64,000 nucleotides of DNA from Hymenobacter cellulosilyticus (GTDB lineage: Bacteria; Bacteroidota; Bacteroidia; Cytophagales; Hymenobacteraceae): positions 1,726,501-1,790,500 of the forward strand of contig NZ_CP095046.1 in the NCBI RefSeq assembly GCF_022919215.1. Direction: 5' to 3'. Below are positions 55,823 to 64,000 of the stretch, one piece after another (within the stretch, counting starts at the first letter, position 1; every line of letters begins with the position of its first letter). Both the position numbers and the translations under genes were made by a program. The notes below the pieces were generated by a model. The model saw nothing but the letters and a program-made list of their open reading frames with translations, did no database searches and was not told where the DNA came from.

Positions 55823-58103
55823 ATGCTTTACAAATCCCCCGTTTTGCGGCCCTGCTGGGCACCACAGTCTGTTCTGCGATGATGAGCATGTACGTTGCCC
55901 AAAGCAAGTCGGGCCCGACGACCGACAAGCCGGCCCCCAAGGAAAACCAGCAGGCCCGACTCACGGCTAATGACGACAAGGTTAATGCCCTGCTCAGCAA
56001 GCTGACTCTGGAAGAGAAAATCAAGATGGTGCACGCCGTATCGTCGTTCAACTCGGGTGGCGTGGAGCGCCTCAATATTCCCGAACTGGAAACCTCCGAC
56101 GGCCCGCACGGGGTGCGCTTCGAGCACGGCCGCGGCTGGACGGCCCAGAAAGGCGTGGACGACGCCGGCACCTACCTGCCCACCAACAACACCCTGGCTT
56201 CGACCTGGAACCCGGCTCTGGGCTACGCCTACGGCTCGGTGCTGGGCGCGGAAGCCAACTACCGCGGCAAAGACGTGATTTTGGGCCCCGGCATCAACAT
56301 CATCCGGGCCCCCTTGAACGGGCGCAACTTTGAGTACCTGAGCGAAGACCCCTTCCTAGTCTCGAAAATGGTGGTGGGCTACATCAAAGGCGTGCAGGAC
56401 CAGGGCGTATCGGCCTGCGTGAAGCACTACGCGGCCAACAACCAGGAAATTCACCGCAACGACGTGGACGTGGACATGAGCGAGCGGGCCCTGCGCGAAA
56501 TCTACCTGCCGGGCTTCAAGGCTGCCGTGCAGGAAGGCGGGGTGAACACGCTGATGGGTTCCTACAACAAGTTCCGCGGCACCTGGGCCACCGAAAACGC
56601 CTACCTGATGAACGACATTCTGAAAAAGGAATGGGGCTTCAACGGCGTGGTGATGAGTGACTGGGGCTCGGTGCACAACACCCAGAACGCCCTGCGCAAC
56701 GGCACCGACCTGGAAATGGGCACCGACTTGGTGCTGGCCTACCAGGGCACGTCCCAGACCTCGGGCAGCATCAACCAGGAAAAGCTCAGTGAAACAGTAT
56801 ACGACCGGTTTTTCCTGGGCAATGCCGCCCTCGACGCCATCAAGAAAGACCCCAGCCTGCAGCCCCTGCTCGACGACAAAGTACGCCGCATTCTACGGGT
56901 GATGTACGCTACCAACATGCTGGATGGAGCTAAACGCAAAGCCGGCTCCTACAACACCAAGCAGCACCAGGCCACGGCCCTGAAAGTAGCTGAGGAAGGC
57001 ATTGTACTGCTCAAAAACGACGGCAACATTCTGCCCTGAAGAAAACCGTGAAAAGTGTGGCCGTTATCGGGGCCAATGCCACCCGCGAAAACGCCATGGG
57101 TGGCGGCAGTGCCCAGGTGAAAGCCAAGTATGAAATTACTCCCCTGCAGGGCCTGAAAAATGCCTTGGGCACCAAGGCTAAGATTACCTACGCGCCCGGC
57201 TACACCGTGGCCCCGGGCCAGAAAGCTGATGCCAAGCTGATTGCCGAAGCGGTAGCCGCGGCCAAAGCCTCGGAAGTAGCCATCATCGTGGGCGGCTGGA
57301 TTCACGGCTACGACTACAGCAAGTGGGACCAGAACGCCTACGACGCCGAAAGCGTGGACAAGCCCGACATGAACATGCCCTTCGGCCAGGATGAGCTGGT
57401 ACAGGCTGTGCTTAAAGCCAACCCCAACACCGTAGTGGTGCTGCTCGGCGGCGGCCCGATTGATGTGTCGGCCTGGGCCGGTCAGGCCAAAGGCATTGTG
57501 GAAGCCTGGTACCCCGGTATGGAAGGCGGCAACGCCCTGGCGCACATTCTGTTTGGCGACGTGAACCCCTCGGGCAAGCTGCCCCTGACGTTCCCCGTGA
57601 AGCTGGAAGACTCGCCGGCCCACAAGATTGGCGAATACCCCAGCACGCCCGGCAACCCGCTCAAGCAGTTCTATAAGGACGACATCTTCGTGGGTTACCG
57701 CTACTTCGACACCTACAAAGTAGCTCCGCAGTTTGCCTTCGGCCACGGCTTGAGCTATACCACCTTCAAGTACGACAAGCTAACCGTAACGCCCGGTAAG
57801 CAGAGCGCCACCGTGAAGCTGACGGTGACCAATACCGGCAAAACCGCCGGGGCCGAAGTGGTGCAGGTGTACGTGCACGACGAGCAGGCTGCCGTGAAGC
57901 GCCCCGAGAAGGAGCTTAAGGGCTTCGACAAGGTTTTCCTCAAGCCCGGCGAGTCGAAAACCGTAACGGTGAACCTCGATTCGAATGCCTTCCAGTACTA
58001 CGACGAGGGTAAAAAGCAGTGGGTCCTGGAGCCCGGCAAGTTCGACGTGCTGGTGGGTAGCTCCTCCCGCGACATTCGTCTCACCGGCAACGTGACCCTG
58101 TAA
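55823..58103 (+). CDS. Beta-glucosidase, glycoside hydrolase family 3 (two apparent frameshifts)
   Basis: 760 residues after correction. The start MLYKSPRFAALLGTTVCSAM... is an export signal, visible only after restoring a base in the C run 55836-55840. The GH3 N-terminal barrel has LLSKLTLEEKIKMVHAV, LETSDGPHGVRFE, KHYAANNQE and the nucleophile Asp in GVVMSDWGS. The C-terminal sandwich follows (VAVIGANATRENAMGGGSAQV, AIIVGG), and a fibronectin-III-like tail closes (VTNTGKTAGAEVVQVYVHD). The second lesion is at 57034-57036; one base gives NILPLKKTVKSVAVIG. It should release glucose from beta-linked oligosaccharides in the periplasm, downstream of SusC/D import. Some GH3 enzymes are xylosidases, so specificity is not certain. 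Confidence 0.88.
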
Positions 58104-58208
58104 GCAAACCCTGGCCGTCCAATTTCTTCCGCCGCTGGGTACGTCTGCTCGTGCTTGGGTGGCGGAAGAAAACGGACGGTTTTGGGTAGGCCTACTTATC
58201 CGCCTTCT

Positions 58209-61063
58209 ATGGTCAATTCCTATTTCCGTGTTTTTCTTTTAAGTGGCGCTATCCTGCTGCCTGCCGTTGCCCTGGCCCAAAAAGCCACGGTGCAGCGGCA
58301 GGCAGACGGCGTTGTGGTGCATCTGCCGCGCCGCAACGACAACGACCCGCGCACGGTGCGCCTGCAGGTAGTATCCGACCAGATTATCCGCGTGCAGGCT
58401 AGTCCGCAGGAGGTAATTGCCGCGCCGCCCAGCTTGATGGTGGTGCCGCAGCAGCCTACCGCCGTGAAGTGGCAATACAAGGAAAAAAAAGGCCTCGGCA
58501 CCATTAGCACCGGCGCGTTGCGGGCTACCGTGTCGCTCAGTACCGGCGAGGTTAGCTTCACCGATTCTCAGGGCCGCACCATTCTGCAGGAGCGGCCGGG
58601 TGGGGGCAAAACCTTCCGGCCCATCGTAGCCGACGGGCACCCGCTCTACCAGCTGGAGCAGGTCTTCGACTCGCCGGAAGGAGAGGGGCTCTACGGCCTG
58701 GGTCAGCACCAAAACGGCACGATGAACTACCGCGGCCAGCAGGTGGAATTGGCCCAGAACAACACCGACGTAGCCGTACCCTTCCTCGTGTCAAGCCGTA
58801 ACTACGGCCTGCTCTGGGACAACTACTCCATCACCAAAGTCGGGGATACGCGCGACTACCAGCCGCTGTCCTCGCTCAAGCTTTATTCCAAGGAAGGCAC
58901 CCAGGGCTGGCTCACGGCCACGTATGTGCGCAAGGACAAGCCGGCGGAAGTGCTGGTGCAGCGGCCCGAATCGGTGCTGAACTACGAGTACCTGGAGGAC
59001 CAGAAAAACTTTCCGGCCGGCCTCAAGCTGGGTAATACGCTAGTCAGCTGGGAAGGCTCGATTGAGTCGGGCACGGCGGGGCTACACCACTTCCTGCTCA
59101 AGAATGCGGGCTACGTCAAGTTCTACCTCGACGGCAAGCTGCAAGTGGAGAAGTGGCGGCAGGCCTGGAACCCGGGCACGGCGGTAGTAGCCTTGCAGCT
59201 GGAAGCCGGCCGTAAATACCCCATCAGAATCGAGTGGAACCCCGACGGCGACGAATCCTATTTGGGTTTGAAATGGTTGAGTCCGTTGCTCGGCCAGAGT
59301 CAGCACGAGTACGGGTTGGCCTCCGAAGCCGGCCAAAGTCTGGACTACTACTTCGTGCACGGCCAGACCCTGGACGAAGTCATCAGCGGTTACCGGCAGC
59401 TCACGGGCAAGGCCCCGATGGTGCCGCGCTGGGCTATGGGGCTGTGGCAAAGTCGGGAACGGTACAAAACCCAGCAGGAAATGCTGGACGTGGCCGCCGA
59501 GTTTCGCAAGCGCCGCATTCCCATCGACAATATCGTGCTCGACTGGTCGTACTGGAAGCCCGCCGAGTGGGGTAGCCAGGAGTTTGACCCCAGCCGCTTC
59601 CCCAACCCCGACGGGCTGATTAAAACCCTGCACGACCAGAACCTGCACTTCATGATTTCGGTGTGGGCCAAGTTTTACGAGGGCATCCCGGCTTACCGCG
59701 ACTTTCAAAGCAAAGGCTACCTCTACCCGCGCAACATTGCCAACCGCACCAAAGACTGGATTGCGCCCGGCTACACGTCCACGTTCTACGACGCCTTCAA
59801 CCCCAGGCCCGCCAGGCGTTCTGGGATTTGATGAACACCAAGCTCTTCACCAAGGGCATCGACGCTTGGTGGATGGACGCCTCCGAGCCCGACATTTACT
59901 CTAACACCTCGGTGCCCACCCGCAAGGAGCTGATGACGCCCACAGCGTTGGGTTCGGCCACCCAGTATTTCAACGGCTTTCCGCTTCAGAATGCAAAGGG
60001 AATCTACGAGGGGCAGCGCCAAACGGCGCCCAATCAGCGCGTATTTCTGCTGACCCGCTCGGGCTACGCCGGCTCCCAGCGCTACGCGGCGGCCATCTGG
60101 AGCGGCGACATTGGCTCCCGCTGGGAAGACTTCAAGAACCAGATTCCGGCCGGCCTGAACTTGTCGTTGTCGGGCATTCCGTACTGGACCACCGACATCG
60201 GCGGCTTTGCCGTGGAGCGGCGCTACGAAAAGCCCAACGCCCAGGACCTGGAAGAGTGGCGGGAGCTGCAGGCGCGCTGGTTTCAGTTTGGGGCCTTTTG
60301 TCCGCTGTTTCGGGTGCACGGGCAGTTTCCCTTCCGGGAGATGTTCAACATTGCGCCCGAGACGCATCCAGCCTACCAAAGCATGCTCTACTACGACCAA
60401 CTGCGCTACCGCCTGATGCCGTATTTCTACTCCCTAGCCGGCCGGGTGCACCACGAAAACTACACCCTGATGCGGGGCCTGCAGATGGACTTCGCCGCCG
60501 ACCCCAACGTGCGCAGCATCGGCAGTCAGTTTATGTGCGGCCCCAGCTTGCTCGTCAGCCCCATTACCGAGTACCAGGCTCGGGAAAAGCCCCTGTATCT
60601 GCCCGCCGGTACGGGGTGGTACAACTTCTATACCGGCCAGCACCAGGCCGGCGGCCGGCAGATTGTGGAAGCCGCTCCGCTGGAACGCATGCCGCTGTTT
60701 GTGCCCGAAGGCGCCATCCTGCCTTTTGGCCCCGAAATCCAGTACGCCGCCGAAAAGCCTGCCGACCCGCTGACGCTCTACGTCTACACTGGCCGCGACG
60801 GGCAGTTTACGCTCTACGAGGACGAGGACGTGAACTACAACTACGAAAAGGGTGCCTTTGCCACCATTCCCCTGCGCTACGACGAAAAGGCCAAAACCCT
60901 GACCATCGGGGCCCGGCAGGGCGCGTTTCCGGGCATGACGACCCAGCGCACGTTTCGGGTAGTGGCCGTCAGCAAAGCCCGGCCTGTACCTGCTAACCTA
61001 ACCCAGACCGCGGGCCAAACCGTTAGCTATTCCGGGCAGGCCGTGACCGTGCCGGTAGAATAA
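58209..61063 (+). CDS. Alpha-xylosidase-like glycoside hydrolase family 31 with PA14 insert (apparent frameshift)
   Basis: 951 residues after correction, close to the length of known PA14-containing alpha-xylosidases. A signal peptide MVNSYFRVFLLSGAILLPAVALAQ is followed by an N-terminal sandwich with GEGLYGLGQHQNGTMNYRG. A PA14 insert (GLHHFLLKNAGYVKFYLDGK, RKYPIRIEWNPDGDESYLGLKW) lies at about 290-370. The catalytic barrel has the nucleophile in DAWWMDASEPD and the acid/base in AAIWSGDIGSRWEDF. The C-terminal sandwiches follow. The frame breaks at the C run 59801-59804; one base gives DAFNPQARQAFWDLM. Such enzymes remove alpha-xylose from xyloglucan oligosaccharides, so with the GH3 enzyme this suggests xyloglucan fragment use (inference). 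Alpha-glucosidase activity is an alternative. Confidence 0.88.
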
Positions 61064-61290
61064 AACATAGTGTGTATTAGATTGATGGTTAGTAATAATT
61101 GGTGAAAAATGGGCTGCTGGCTGAGTGGGTGGTCCGGCAGTGGAGTGGTGCGTGAATGAGCTGCGGAAGAGGTTGCCTCTGCAAGGGCAGCATCTTCCGT
61201 AGCTCCCGCGGCCGGTCAATGCTAGCCGGTACGTACCTTGGATCCAGCTTCCTTTCCGTTCAAACCCACTTCCCAACTTTCCCGCAATTC

Positions 61291-61803
61291 ATGTCAGCCA
61301 GCCAGGTCTTCATCATTATGGGCGTATCGGGCAGTGGCAAAACCACCGTGGGCCGCCTGCTAGCCCAGAAGCTCAGCCTGTCATTCTTTGATGCCGACGA
61401 CTTTCACTCGCCCGAAAACATAGCCAAAATGCAGGGCGGTACCCCGCTCACCGACGACGACCGACAGGGCTGGCTAACCAGCCTGGCTGCCAGCATTCAG
61501 GAGTGGAGCCAGGGCAAAGGCGCTGTGCTGGCCTGCTCCGCCCTGAAGGAAAAGTACCGTCAGGAGCTCAGCGCCGCTGCTTCTCAGCCTATTGCCTGGA
61601 CACTCCTGGATGGTTCGCTGGAACTGGTGCGCCGGCGGCTGGAAGGGCGGCAAGGCCACTACATGAACCCGGCGCTGCTAGACTCGCAGTTTGCCACTCT
61701 GGAGCGGCCGGCCTATGCGCTACGCCTGCCCATCGATGCCGCCCCGGAATACCTGGTAAGCCGGATAGTTGCTCACTTCAGCCCGGCCGATTCGCCAGCT
61801 TAA
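61291..61803 (+). CDS. gntK: Gluconokinase
   Basis: 170 residues. P-loop kinase of the GntK type: GVSGSGKTTVG at 11-21, the substrate region DADDFHSPENIAKMQGGTPLTDDDRQGWL, CSALKEKYRQEL and the lid RRRLEGRQGHYMNPALLDSQFATLE. All are diagnostic of the family, which makes 6-phosphogluconate from gluconate. ATG 61291 is chosen because the longer frame upstream is not conserved in kind. It precedes the gluconate permease by about 50 bases, so both form a gluconate module next to the glycan locus. Confidence 0.93.
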   Translation: MSASQVFIIMGVSGSGKTTVGRLLAQKLSLSFFDADDFHSPENIAKMQGGTPLTDDDRQGWLTSLAASIQEWSQGKGAVLACSALKEKYRQELSAAASQPIAWTLLDGSLELVRRRLEGRQGHYMNPALLDSQFATLERPAYALRLPIDAAPEYLVSRIVAHFSPADSPA

Positions 61804-61850
61804 TGTCCACCATTGCCCTTGACTTTATTTAGCCCAAGTAAGTTTCCCGT

Positions 61851-63173
61851 ATGCCCTTTCTGATTCTGCTACTGGCCGTGCTGGCGTTGATTGGGCTCAT
61901 CAGCTGGGCGAAAGTGCATCCGTTTCTGGCGTTTCTGCTGGTTTCGCTCGGGGTCGGTTTAGCCCTGGGCCTGCCGACGGCTAAGCTGCTAGGGGCCGTG
62001 TCGCAGGGCCTGGGCGAAACCCTGGGCTCGGTGCTTATTGTCATTGTGCTGGGCGCTATGCTGGGCAAAATCGTGGCCGAAAGCGGGGCTGCCCAGCAGA
62101 TTGCCGCCGCCCTAATCAGCGCCTTCGGCACCCGCTACATTCAGTGGACGCTCATGGTCGTGGGCTTTATCATCGGCATTCCGCTGTTCTACAACGTGGG
62201 CTTTGTACTGATGATACCGCTCATCTTCTCGGTGGTCTACAAGTACAAGCTGCCGGCCGTATTCGTAGGCCTGCCCATGCTGGCGGCGCTTTCCGTGATG
62301 CACGGGTTTTTGCCGCCTCACCCGTCGCCCACGGCCCTGGTGGCCCAGTTTCACGCCGACCTGGGCCTGACCTTCTGCTACGGCCTGCTCATTGCCATAC
62401 CGGCCATTATCCTGGCCGGGCCCGTGTACGCGCACACGCTGCGCAATATCGTAGCCGTGCCCCTGGCGGGGTTCGTGGCCGATACCCGCCCCGAAAGCGC
62501 CTTGCCGGGCCGGCTGAACAGCTTTCTGTCGTCGTTGCTGCCCGTACTGCTGCTGGCCCCGGTGCTGGGCTTGCAGGCCGTGCTTCCCGCCGGCAACGCC
62601 GCGGCCCCGGTGCTGACGTTTCTGGCCGAGCCGGTGGTAGCTATGCTGCTTTCCGTTGGCGTTGCTACTATTACCCTGGGCACTAGGCAGGGCAAGAGCC
62701 TGGCGGCGGTAATGGACGCGTATTCGGCCTCGGTGAAGGATGTAGCGCTGATTCTGCTCATCATCGGTGGGGCGGGAGCCTTCAAGCAGGTGCTGGTGGC
62801 CAGTGGCATCAGCGGGGCCATAGCCGCGGGTCTGCTCGATACCGGAGTGCCGCCGCTGCTGCTGGGCTGGCTGATTGCCGCCGCCATCCGGGTGAGTCTG
62901 GGCTCGGCCACCATTGCCGGCCTGACGGCCGCTGGCGTGATGCTGCCCACCATGGCCCAGTCGCACGCCAACCCCAACCTGATGGTGCTTTCCATCGGGG
63001 CGGGCAGCCTGCTGTTGTCGCACTTCAACGACGCGGGCTTCTGGCTTTTCAAAGAGTACTTCAACCTTTCCGTGCGCGACACGCTGCGCTCTTGGACGGT
63101 GATGGAAACCATTGTGTCGGTGGTCGGGCTGGCGGGTGTGCTGCTGCTCGACTGGCTACTGCCGCTGATGTAG
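61851..63173 (+). CDS. gntP: Gluconate:proton symporter, GntP family
   Basis: 440 residues with about 12 to 14 membrane helices. Family traits are the N-terminal ISWAKVHPFLAFLLVSLGVGLALG, the VVGFIIGIPLFYNVGFVLMIPLIFSVV block, ALSVMHGFLPPHPSPTALV, and SLGSATIAGLTAAGVMLPTM with HFNDAGFWLFKEYFNLSVRDTLRSWTVMETIVSV near the end. It imports gluconate or a related sugar acid across the inner membrane for GntK. A long hairpin terminator follows. Confidence 0.93.
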   Translation: MPFLILLLAVLALIGLISWAKVHPFLAFLLVSLGVGLALGLPTAKLLGAVSQGLGETLGSVLIVIVLGAMLGKIVAESGAAQQIAAALISAFGTRYIQWTLMVVGFIIGIPLFYNVGFVLMIPLIFSVVYKYKLPAVFVGLPMLAALSVMHGFLPPHPSPTALVAQFHADLGLTFCYGLLIAIPAIILAGPVYAHTLRNIVAVPLAGFVADTRPESALPGRLNSFLSSLLPVLLLAPVLGLQAVLPAGNAAAPVLTFLAEPVVAMLLSVGVATITLGTRQGKSLAAVMDAYSASVKDVALILLIIGGAGAFKQVLVASGISGAIAAGLLDTGVPPLLLGWLIAAAIRVSLGSATIAGLTAAGVMLPTMAQSHANPNLMVLSIGAGSLLLSHFNDAGFWLFKEYFNLSVRDTLRSWTVMETIVSVVGLAGVLLLDWLLPLM

Positions 63174-63204
63174 TAGCTGCTGAATCCAGCAGTTACCTTG
63201 TCAT

Positions 63205-63258
63205 AAGTCAACGAAAAGGCCGCTCCGGAGTCCCGAAGCGGCCTTTTCGTTGACTTAA
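63205..63258. terminator. Bidirectional terminator between gntP and pruA
   Basis: Long perfect stem AAGTCAACGAAAAGGCCGCT / AGCGGCCTTTTCGTTGACTT around CCGGAGTCCCGA. It serves both convergent genes. Confidence 0.85.
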
Positions 63259-63266
63259 AAAACAGC

Positions 63267-64000
63267 TTAGAAGCCGCCCTGACCCGTAATGTTCAGGTTC
63301 TCGCCGGTGTCCACGCCCATAAAGGGGTAGCGGTAGTCGACGGGCGTCACGAAGGTTTCCTTGATGGCGCGCGGCGACACCCAGCGCAGCAGGTTTAGCA
63401 TGGAGCCGGCCTTGTCGTTGGTGCCGGAGGCACGGGCCCCGCCGAAGGGCTGCTGACCAACTACCGCGCCGGTGGGCTTGTCGTTGATGTAGAAGTTGCC
63501 GGCCGCGTGCACCAGCTTTTTCGAGGCCAGGTCAATGGCGTAGCGGTCCTGAGCGAAGATAGCGCCGGTCAGGGCGTAGGGCGAGGTGCCGTCCACCAGG
63601 TCCAGGGTCTTTTCGAAATCCTGGGAATCGTAGACGTGCAGGGTCAGCACGGGGCCAAACAGCTCCTCGCACATGGTCACGTACTGCGGGTTCTTGGTCA
63701 CAATCACCGTGGGCTCGATGAAGTAGCCTTTCGACTTATCATGGCCGCCGCCGGCAATGATTTCCACCGAGTCGTCGGCCTTGGCGGCATCAATGTAGCG
63801 GGCCAGCTTGTCGAAGGAAGCCTCGGTAATAACGGCGTTGACGAAGTTGGAGAAGTCTTCCACGTCGCCCATCTTGATGGACTTCAGATCTTCCTGCACA
63901 TAGCCTTTCACCTCGTCCCAGATGTTGCTGGGAATGTAGGCGCGGGAGGCCGCCGAGCACTTTTGCCCCTGGTATTCGAAAGCGCCGCGGGTAATAGCCG
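63267..64000 (-). CDS. pruA: 1-pyrroline-5-carboxylate dehydrogenase, C-terminal part (cut by window edge)
   Basis: The last 244 or so residues of an aldehyde dehydrogenase whose start lies beyond the window. The catalytic cysteine is in AITRGAFEYQGQKCSAASRAYIP. Further blocks are MGDVEDFSNFVNAVITEASFDKLARYI, GYFIEPTVIVTKNPQYVTMCEELFGPVLTLHVY, NFYINDKPTGAVVGQQPFGGARASGTNDKAGS and the end SPRAIKETFVTPVDYRYPFM. These match L-glutamate-gamma-semialdehyde dehydrogenase, the second step of proline degradation, which oxidises P5C/glutamate semialdehyde to glutamate with NAD. The reading frame is clean throughout the visible part. Confidence 0.92.
   Translation of the reverse strand, partial: AITRGAFEYQGQKCSAASRAYIPSNIWDEVKGYVQEDLKSIKMGDVEDFSNFVNAVITEASFDKLARYIDAAKADDSVEIIAGGGHDKSKGYFIEPTVIVTKNPQYVTMCEELFGPVLTLHVYDSQDFEKTLDLVDGTSPYALTGAIFAQDRYAIDLASKKLVHAAGNFYINDKPTGAVVGQQPFGGARASGTNDKAGSMLNLLRWVSPRAIKETFVTPVDYRYPFMGVDTGENLNITGQGGF

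Noticed and set aside
62112..63023. A 303-codon open frame antisense to gntP
   Set aside because: Rich in Gln, His and Gly with no hydrophobic core; a shadow of the permease gene.

Overview
The window looks like chromosome of a Hymenobacter-type bacterium (Bacteroidota, Cytophagales). The evidence is GC-rich coding DNA, a PorZ type IX secretion component, a SusC/SusD pair, LuxR-type regulators paired with propeller sensor kinases, and promoter elements of the Bacteroidota form TAnnTTTG upstream of ndk, aspS, nuoA, nuoK and others. The genus is inferred from general protein resemblance; no search was run.

Layout. 1-6.9 kb: a conserved unknown protein divergent from a 2Fe-2S ferredoxin, a PAS histidine kinase, thymidine kinase, porZ and recO. 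7-11.5 kb: four tandem FKBP-type prolyl isomerases behind an NrnA-type DHH phosphoesterase, divergent from ndk. 11.6-19 kb: an AAA ATPase, a nucleoside-permease-like MFS protein, a small operon of membrane proteins ending in a winged-helix regulator, superoxide dismutase, tadA and two secreted proteins. 19.3-28 kb: aspS, a phytanoyl-CoA dioxygenase-like protein, a very large propeller sensor kinase with its response regulator, and a 3'-5' exonuclease-like protein. 28-48.6 kb: a complete respiratory complex I gene set on the minus strand. It is split into nuoA-J and nuoK-N by about 5.3 kb carrying an ECF-like sigma factor, a DUF1003 protein, a second DUF937-OmpA fusion and secreted proteins; a paralogous DUF937-OmpA gene sits just beyond nuoN. 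49.5-61 kb: a glycan utilisation locus made of a Nudix-family regulator, SusC, SusD, a GH3 beta-glucosidase and a GH31 alpha-xylosidase. It is followed by gluconate kinase and a gluconate permease, and the window closes with the end of a P5C dehydrogenase (pruA).

The most striking overall property is the sequence itself. I count 28 apparent frameshifts in 19 genes, including aspS, sod and six nuo genes. Each is explained by loss of exactly one base in a run of G or C, and adding that base back restores the family sequence and a length divisible by three. No insertion is needed anywhere. This points to systematic homopolymer under-calling in the assembly rather than to gene decay, so these genes are annotated here as intact CDS spanning the lesion, with the position of each lesion given.

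Leads of most biological interest are: the pair of DUF937-transmembrane-OmpA proteins with a shared unnamed central domain; the interrupted nuo operon, whose two halves appear to have their own promoter and terminator; a small membrane-protein operon with a palindromic operator over its promoter and a regulator at its end; and the degenerate-Nudix regulator with a palindrome beside its start codon next to the glycan locus.
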